A stretch of 64,000 bases of DNA from Apiotrichum sp. Y4204 (Eukaryota; Basidiomycota; Tremellomycetes; Trichosporonales; Trichosporonaceae), in NCBI GenBank assembly GCA_025531455.1, contig JAMYHL010000070.1, positions 124,001-188,000 on the forward strand, written 5' to 3'. This document shows, in pieces, positions 56,821-64,000 of this stretch. The position numbers were made by a program, and so were the translations under genes. Each line of letters opens with the position of its first letter. Within the stretch, counting starts at the first letter, position 1. Under the pieces are notes generated by a model. That model ran no database searches. It was not told the DNA's origin and saw only the letters and a list, made by a program, of their open reading frames with translations.

Positions 56821-59607
56821 TTACAAACCCTCCAGTGGCCCGACGACAGACTGCACCTTTGTTAGCACCTCGGCCCACTCGCCCTCGCGCTCCGAGAGCC
56901 ATGTGATAGCGCCACCTGCGCCGATGCTCAGTTCTGAATGGTTAGCGTCTACCCAAGATCCGAGACGCTGCACTCACGGTCGCCTTCCAGCACCATTGTC
57001 CGAATCACGACGCTCAGGTCTGCGCTGCCACAAAGGGAGAAGTAGCCCAGAGCGCCCGAGTAGATGCCTCGCGGGTAGTGGTCCTCGAAGTCATCCAGTA
57101 GCTGCACACTGCGCAGCTTCGGGGCGCCAGTCATGGATCCGGGAGGGAAACAGCGCTTGACGGCCTCCACCGAGCCAATGTGCGGTGCGAGCTGCCCGAC
57201 TACTGTTGTGACCAGGTTGTGGACGCCGTAGCTTTCCAGTGCGATCAGCTGCGGGACCTTTACAGTGGAGGGCACGCAACAAGACAAGAGGTCAGAGCGG
57301 ATGAGATCCACAATCTGAGGTAAGCTTGACGTCCTTGACTAGCAGCTTACCATGAGATTCTCCGCACGCTCCTTGAGGTCTTCGCTTAACGCTTTCCCTC
57401 GGGCCTCATCCTCACGAGCAGCCTCGGCAAGGCATGCTTTGCTGTCCTTCTCCTCGCCTCCGCATCCTACACCCGGTACGCAGACGCACTGGCCCGGACG
57501 CACACGTGGGCTGGTACCCTTGATCGGGCGCATCTCGATCTCGCCGTGCTCAATCTGGAGGAAACGCTCCGGCGATGACGAGAGGACATGCAGACCCTGG
57601 CCCTTCGAAGTCGGGATGCACGGGAAGGAGATGAAGGTCGAGTAGTACGCGGGGTTGAAGGTACGCAGGCGGAGGTAGGTCGCAAATGGGTCGGAGTTCG
57701 CCGTAGCGAGGAACGATGTCGTCTGGTTGAGCTCGTAGCTCTCTCCCTCCCTGATCGCCTCGCGGCAGGCATCAATACGAGACATGTGCTCGGCGCCTCC
57801 TACGCGAGGACGGAAGACTGGGAACTTGGCTGCCGGAGTGGTGAACTCTGAAGGAGGAGAGGCGAGAACCTCTTCCAGGGCATGTGTGTACGCCTCGAAA
57901 GAGGATACGGACGTGCCAAAGTGGACTCCACAAGACTGGAGCCATTTGAGCATGTCGGCGTCATCAAATGCTCCGTTGCCGCCGTCAACCACCACACCAC
58001 GCGCAATCCACTCGTCGTCCTCGGTCCGTTCAATGAGCTTGTCAGCCCAGGACCAGACAGCGTCAACCCTTTCCGCGGTGACGTTAGGCGGCCGGTGATA
58101 ACCTGCCAAGCTCTCCTCCTTCATCTCGTACGTGAACCAGCCTATCCAGCCACCACGGAAGCCTCCAGCCGTGCCAGCGACGCGCGCGGAAAGGGCCTGC
58201 TGGCCGTCATTGAACCACGACCAGAAGGTTTCACCGACAGGAAGAGTTCGTGTCACGGGCTGAGCTTCGCCATGATACAGAGTCACAGTCCGAGTCGCGA
58301 GGGAGTATGTGAGAACAAAGCTGGGTGCAGCGAGTGATGTCGTTGTTGGGCGGGACGGCTGCAGGTCAGATCATGAATTATTCAAAGCAACTAAACTTAC
58401 ACTCTTCCCGTCGAGCCATACCTCGCCAACCTTGGAAGTATCATTCCTCACGATCCTCTCGTAGATTTCAGCTGTGTGACGGTCCTTGCCAACGTCACCG
58501 AAGCGGCGCTCAGCCAGCAACAGTCGTCCGGTAGGTTGGGCCTTGGCGCCAACTGGCGAGCCAGCACGCGTTGGTGCCGCAGACGCAGCAACACGATACG
58601 TGCACGCTGAAACGAGCTGGCGCTCCAGTGTCGGGAAGACAGGGGGCGACGAGTGGAACGCGTGCACCTTGTCTAGGAAAGCGTGCAAAAGCTGGGGGCC
58701 GCGGGTCGACGAAATGGACTGAAGTTAGTATTAATCAAGGTCAACAAACCTACCTCGGGGTGGTACTGCACACCCCAGATGGGAAGTGAGCGGTGCATAA
58801 GGCCCTGGATGGTGGGTTCGCTGTCGTTCTGCGGATCGGACCAGGCAGTCACCTCGAGCTCAGCGGGGAAGACTGATGTTAGTCACTGTGTCAGGAACCA
58901 ATTACATACTCTCCGGATCAACGACGAGCGAGTTGTAAACGACAGCATCGAAGCCAGAGCGGGCTTCCTCAGGGAAGATAGGCGACGCAAAGAGACCCTT
59001 GGCTGGAACAACGGGCGCGACACGAACGACATGACCGTGCGTAATCTTTGGTGTGTTGATGATCTGAGTACGTGAGCTACTACAGCTGTATGACAGCAAC
59101 AAGCACTGCGAGATTCGAGGTGCAAGTTCTCAACAGCCCTACATCGACAACTCACTTTGCCTCCAAACGCAACGCCGATCGCTTGGTGCCCCAAACACAC
59201 GCCCAGGATGGGTACGGGATGGGCCTTGATCAGCTCGAGCGCAAAACCGATGTCCTGCTGTCAGAAACGTCGATGCGATGGGTGTACCTTGGGCTTGTCA
59301 GGTCGTCCGGGACCTGGGGACAAGATCACGCAGTCCGTGTTGGGAATAACATTACGCTGGAACGTCGGCCTGCGTTGATTAGATTCATCTCGAAGGCCTG
59401 CATCGCGGTACACACCAGTCATACTTGTCGGCCTTGATAACGACAACTTTGCGTAGCACCTCGGAATCCGGGTAGAGCTGAGTGAACAAGATGAGCAGGT
59501 TATTGGTATCTTAGTATAGTGTCAGCCAGGATTGTCACGACGTTGAGGCGATGCTTACACGAGTCGTAGTAGTCAAGAATGACCGTACGCGGAAGCGGAG
59601 GAACCAT
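56821..59607 (-). CDS. ABZ1: Bifunctional aminodeoxychorismate (PABA) synthase
   Basis: The enzyme makes 4-amino-4-deoxychorismate from chorismate and glutamine, the committed step to p-aminobenzoate and folate. Ten exons (59607-59559, 59509-59416, 59369-59288, 59254-59156, 59063-58910, 58872-58754, 58718-58401, 58358-57351, 57314-56978, 56933-56821) give 790 residues, the usual fungal length. The N-terminal glutamine amidotransferase has C95 in [12 protein letters not shown] and H197/E199 in GVQYHPE. The C-terminal chorismate-binding half has [18 protein letters not shown] with K585, [11 protein letters not shown] (697-707) and YSGALGYFS. The Lys in PIKGT distinguishes aminodeoxychorismate synthases from anthranilate synthase, which has Ala there. 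Nine introns of 33-92 nt were placed. The start is 405 bp from the divergent folate-cycle gene. Confidence 0.93.
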
Positions 59608-60012
59608 TGTTGCAGCCACTAGATGCAGCTATCTTGTCTCGATGATGGCTTGTCAACTTGGGGGAGCAATCCGCGAGCCGCACAGTTCACGGCCCAGATA
59701 AGATGACGATGGGTGTGATGGCCGTGATGGGGTCAGTGGAGGGCGCGACGTTGAAGCAAGCGGAACGGCAATGGCGCGGTCGTGGAAAAAAAGTTGGGGA
59801 GTTACCGGCCCGGGTCCTGGAACAATGTGTGATGTGATTGCATGGATTGTGCATCGACTGATGGAAATCTTGGTGGGTGATTAGAGAGGGCGTCATACAA
59901 AAATCCGATTCGGGGCTCCGCGCCGCGCCGCCCAAAGCTCAATCTCGATTGGACATCTGTGGAACGCGATACAAATAAATGCCTTGTTGTCGTTCTCATC
60001 ATCTCTCGGCCC
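59608..60012. promoter_or_regulatory. Divergent promoter of the folate gene pair
   Basis: This 405-bp region separates the start codons of aminodeoxychorismate synthase (minus) and 5-formyl-THF cyclo-ligase (plus). It includes an ATTGG (inverted CCAAT) near 59949, repeated TGTGATG/TGATGG words, a GATAAG near 59698 and a GC-rich CGCGCCGCGCCGC tract near 59925. A shared bidirectional promoter is plausible from geometry; no factor site is proven. Confidence 0.55.
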
Positions 60013-61436
60013 ATGGCATCCACAACCAACTGTATTAGGACGGACGACGACATGGCAGCAGTCTTTGCACGCAAGGCGGCGTTGCGGAAAAGCATGCTCC
60101 GCACGCTGCGGGCAATGAGCGACACCGAGCTCAGCGAGCAGTGTGAGTTTCGAACAAGGGGCACCCCCAGGAGGCCACAGGAGAAGAGAGGAACAGCCCA
60201 GTATCTCGAGTGCTGGTGTTCATCGTCTGCAAGGATTGATGGCTGACACACAGCTGCCGCAGTGGCGAAACATCTGGCCAACGAGGGCTTCTTCCAAAAC
60301 GCGCGCACAGTCGGGTGCTACCTCTCGATGAAGAAGGGCGAGCTCCGGACCGATGGCATTGTGCGGAGCTTGTTGGCCGGTGAGTTTCAGAGTCTGTGCG
60401 TCGTCCTGGCGATTTGTCCTACTTGATCCGAGCTGTTGAAGAGCACTATTGGTTTTATTAAGGGAGTGACGATGATCTTGGTTACTGCGTGGTTGGGTTG
60501 TGGGACGACGAGAAGTAGCACAGATGCTGCGACATGTGGGGACAAATCGTTCCTTGGCCCACTACTGAACTGCGCTCGGCGGCAATCGAATCTCCGCTGC
60601 CCGTGGGCAGCGGAGATGTGATGCCCGATAGATGGCGCTTGTGAGGATGGATGGGCGTTGAAAGGAGACGAAGAAGACATAGGAAATCAAGGGCAGCGTG
60701 TGGTAGTATCCACCTTTGCCCTATCGTTGCAAGACGTCAACATTGCCATGTTTTTTGACCCAGACTAACGCGTCAGATGAAAAGGCCCTCTACACGCCCT
60801 ATCTCCCTCCGGAGGCGAGCAAACCCGGTGCGGACACTCCACTCATGCACATGCTCCGGCTGTACAACACCGCCGATCTGATGGCGTGTCCATTGGACAA
60901 GTGGGGGATTCTCGACCCCGGAACGGAGAGGCATGATGTGCCAGAGCCGAGGGAGGATGGTGAGTAACTTATGGGAATGACTCTGGAAGAAAAGCCGAGT
61001 AGGCGAAGGGAAGAGCTTTTGCTGACGGCAGCGATGAACCCCGCGTCTCCGGCTCTGGACGTGATCCTCATTCCTGGAGTCGCATTCGACGCCCAGTGCA
61101 ATAGGGTAAGTACTGGTTGCGCGCAGACAACGTGTGTCGGTGTGTGTGGCTGTCTACACAACACCGGCTCACCGCTTTGTGTCCCCCTTTCTGACAACAG
61201 CTTGGCCGCGGTAAGGCATTCTACGACACATTCCTAGCGAAGTACACCGCCGCGCGGCCGCGCCCCCTCCTTGGTAAGCTGCAGGACTGATATCAGATCT
61301 TACAGCAGTCGCCCTCGCCCTCGAACCCCAGATAATTGACGAGCCTGTTCCCGTCACGCCCAGCGATTTCACGCTTGACGCCGTTGTCAGCCCTAGCGGT
61401 ATTGTGTGGCGCGAGCCGCGCGAGACGAAGGAGTAG
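60013..61436 (+). CDS. FAU1: 5-formyltetrahydrofolate cyclo-ligase
   Basis: The enzyme uses ATP to convert 5-formyl-THF to 5,10-methenyl-THF, returning the storage form to one-carbon metabolism. Six exons (60013-60142, 60254-60379, 60777-60959, 61032-61105, 61201-61273, 61306-61436) give 238 residues. Family features are the N-terminal basic helix ARKAALRKSMLRTLRAMSD, KHLANEGFFQNARTVGCYLS, a YTPYLPP segment, ALDVILIPGVAFD and the ATP/folate-binding LGRGKAFYD (172-180). The family usually has LGxGxGYYD; Lys-Ala here are modest substitutions. An in-frame ATG at 60052 is an alternative start that would drop 13 residues. Intron 2 is 397 nt, much longer than the neighbours, and carries a palindrome. 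It is divergent from the aminodeoxychorismate synthase gene, so two folate genes sit head to head. Confidence 0.9.
60590..60617 (+). repeat. Perfect 13-bp inverted repeat inside an intron
   Basis: ATCTCCGCTGCCC and its exact complement are separated by only GT, inside intron 2 of the cyclo-ligase gene. As RNA it would need a slightly larger loop, giving about an 11-bp GC-rich hairpin. It could be a remnant terminal repeat, a structural RNA element or chance. Confidence 0.85.
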
Positions 61437-64000
61437 CTGTCATCGGAGGGAAGGTATGGCTCGAGGTCGCGGGCACCCGAAGAGACTGAGCTTTGATGGA
61501 GTGCAGGATTGTCAATTGAGCAAACTGTGATGATTCTGTGCCAGCTTTTGAGTATCATTGGTATGATCGAGCTCAGCCAGCTCCAGAGTAATTCGTCTAC
61601 TACATTGACTGTACTGACACTCTGCCCTATGAGCGATTGATCCTGCAACGAGCTGAAGGTTGGCTACAGGTCATTTGTGCCTTCTACACTTCGCCTTTCA
61701 GTGTAGCCCGTTAATCCGGCTGAAAGACATCAGAGATAGGTGGTCACTGGAAGTTCTATCACTCCCCTGCAGCAGGAGCATCATAGCTCCCTATGTGTCA
61801 CCTCTCCCGCATCGTCGTCTGCATCACTGCACATGTCGAGAGCGCTCTCAAGTGCATGCTAGGCGGTACTGGATCGCCCGCGATCTCATGAAATGTGGCA
61901 ACTGGGGAACACGAGCACAGGTCGCGATCGCTCTTGATTTGATGCTAAGCGATCCCATCTGCCCGTGTTTCCGTGAACTTTCGATTCCGTCAATCTCACT
62001 GTTTGACCTTGCTGTTGGAGGGACGTTCTGTGATTTCTGCCAGTTTTCACGTCGGACGGGGAAGACTGATGCTCTGAAGGCCGTCTCTGTTTCGGCCTTT
62101 AACTTCATTTTTGCGTCCCATCTCCCCACTGCTTCTTCGCCACAGATTCCCACTCGTGAATGTGCAGCTGGTGCGGATAAAGGCCCTGGGACCATGTGAC
62201 GATCGAGTGCTGCGGAGAGGCCCCATGTGGACAACCTCTAGCGCTGTTGCGATAACGTAAAGACAATCGAGCGTTCCGGCCTCCGGCTTCCAAACCAACG
62301 GTCCCCAAAGCCTGCCCACGATCCCCAGTCCCACTACTTGCAGCACACATGTGCTCAGCAGTCGAGCTATCAGGCTGAACTGCCATTTTTAGTTTGTGTC
62401 ACACAGTTGATGGGAACGTGGTCCATTAGCGCCAACTAGCGGGTAGGCGTCTAGAATCTGTGGAGCATGGACGGACAGTTAAGCCAGGCGTTCGGAGCCC
62501 CACATGCTAAACTGCAACGGACGAAGGCTTCGACAGTTCGACAGACTGTGGCTATCAGTCGCCGGCTCCCATCCGGAAGGCCATATCTCGCACCCTGCAG
62601 ATTTGCTGATAGCAAACCTGCGTGGGGAATGGCTTTGAGGCCTAGCTCGAGATGTCATACGCGTCGAGCCAGCTCAAACTTAACTCTTGAGCATATCAAC
62701 ACATTCAGTCAAGATCAGTGGTTAGGTTTGCATTAACTGTTCAGTTACGTTATGACATTCAAATGTATGGCAGGGGCATTTGCGTGAAACGCTGTTATGA
62801 CGCACTCTATTCACGATTCATGATCCACTGTCGCAGCCCGCTGGAGCCAGAACGTGTGCTCTGAGACCTATTCATACCCTTCATACAAGGTTCTATTGTG
62901 CTGCATGTGTGCATGTGGTGGTTGGGCCATTCCGGGCGTTGCGCATCCTAGTGCTAGCGCCCCGATGTCAACAAAGGTCTAAGAAGCACGTAAGCTCAAA
63001 GTGCGAAAGGGTTCTAAGCTCCTAAGTAGGTGTGCCAGGGAATGTTGAGCCACTCCGCAGCGATCCGCCAGACTCGGATTCGGCGTAAGTACATCCTAGG
63101 TCAGTCACCGCATGGGGTGACGGTCCGATTGGCTGCATTGGTTGGGAACAAAGACCACAGACATTGCCACCGGCCACGGTTGGGTGTCAGTACCTGGGCC
63201 AACGCCTTGCCGGTGGCGTCCTTTTGGTGGCGTTTGATTGTGAAAGGAGGTTTAGCTTTGTGAATTGAAGTGTGCAAGAGTACGCGGGCGTGCACTGAGG
63301 CAGGGCCGGCCAGCTGGGAAGGGTCGAGAGGCTGAGGAGGTCGGAGAAGCCGACTGGCACACTGGCGCGACTGGGCTGCGTATGCGATGGGTTCTTGATG
63401 CGCATCATAGAAGTTCTTCTTGTCCTGAGACGGACAGCCTACGGCCCGGACTAACTGCATCGCGAGGAACGGCGAATGTAGAGGTCCGTTGGCCGTTGGC
63501 TAGTCGAGACTTGGGCGCTTGGGCACTATAGAGCATCTCTTTGTTCGCTCTCGGCTAGGGCGTTCGAAACGGTGGATGCGTCAACGCGCATTGCTGTACG
63601 CGCTGTGCTGCAAAGCAATGCCCAATGCTCCACAACGATGCGGAAGAGACGCGTCTGGGTGGAAGTGACTTTGCTCAGGACCAGGTCCCCTAGGGGTAGT
63701 CGCTACAGCGTGCATCGGTTTTTTTTTAGCTGCGATTGCCTGCAATGGACCCACACGCCAGGGGTGCTTTGGGGCTGCACTGCACCGGAAGGGGGTAGCG
63801 GTGCGGGCTTCGGGGCCTTTGGAACTGCCGTAAACAACTCGGATTCTGGCAAGTCTGTGCGTGCTTGGGTGTGCTGTCACAAAACCTAAAAGAATCCATG
63901 AGTACCGCAGGGGTTGGCGGCATATTACGATATTGCATCTCCATTGTCCAATTTTACAGTTGATACCGGTGTCCTGCGCGTTCCTGCAATCCTCCTTTTG
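61437..64000. other. Gene-poor right end
   Basis: After the cyclo-ligase trailer I see no supportable gene. The longest frame (61660-62199, 179 codons) has no motif. A T9 run lies near 63719. A gene entering from beyond the right edge cannot be excluded. Confidence 0.5.

Noticed and set aside
60380..60776. C/D-box snoRNA inside the long cyclo-ligase intron
   Set aside because: A GATGATC near 60467 resembles a C box only loosely and no properly spaced D box with terminal stem was found.

Overview
This window looks like nuclear DNA of a basidiomycete yeast, most likely a tremellomycete and plausibly Trichosporonales. That placement is my inference; I ran no search. The supports are GC-rich sequence, many very short GT-AG introns (commonly 32-57 nt), CT-rich leaders upstream of several genes, an intron-containing tRNA-Leu, and eukaryote-type proteins (ING/PHD protein, GIN4-type kinase, Ecdysoneless, BTB protein, bifunctional aminodeoxychorismate synthase). 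I see no bacterial or viral genes, no CRISPR array and no transposon reading frame. Exon structures were read by hand from splice signals, frame continuity and protein-family fit.

Layout. 1-9.6 kb has no convincing gene; its last 2 kb is a CT-rich leader for a Pho80/Clg1-type cyclin (9.6-11.8 kb). 11.8-20.5 kb holds one single-exon gene, an orphan protein with a duplicated Cys/His module (14.6-15.5 kb). At 20.5-22.0 kb lies an ING-family PHD-finger protein, converging on a head-to-tail array of four small SANT/Myb-like paralogues (22.7-25.3 kb, minus strand). 25.3-32.2 kb again lacks a convincing gene. From 32.9 kb the window is gene-dense: GIN4/CDR2-type kinase; Ecdysoneless/SGT1 protein; BTB protein; GMP synthase divergent from NAD(P)H-hydrate epimerase; an IAH1-like SGNH esterase; a beta-lactamase-fold serine hydrolase; a BRCT protein whose C-terminus resembles an inactivated Ulp1 (C48) protease; a cysteine-rich, probably GPI-anchored surface protein; tRNA-Leu(AAG); and a divergent folate pair, aminodeoxychorismate synthase and 5-formyl-THF cyclo-ligase. 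61.4-64 kb has no recognisable gene.

How the genes relate. The clearest functional pairing is the folate pair, whose start codons are 405 bp apart. GMP synthase and the nucleotide-repair epimerase also share a divergent intergenic region, but whether they are co-regulated is unknown. ING and the SANT-like array both point to chromatin, but only by family resemblance. The items most worth follow-up are the SANT-like array, the BRCT plus C48-like pseudoprotease and the duplicated Cys/His protein.
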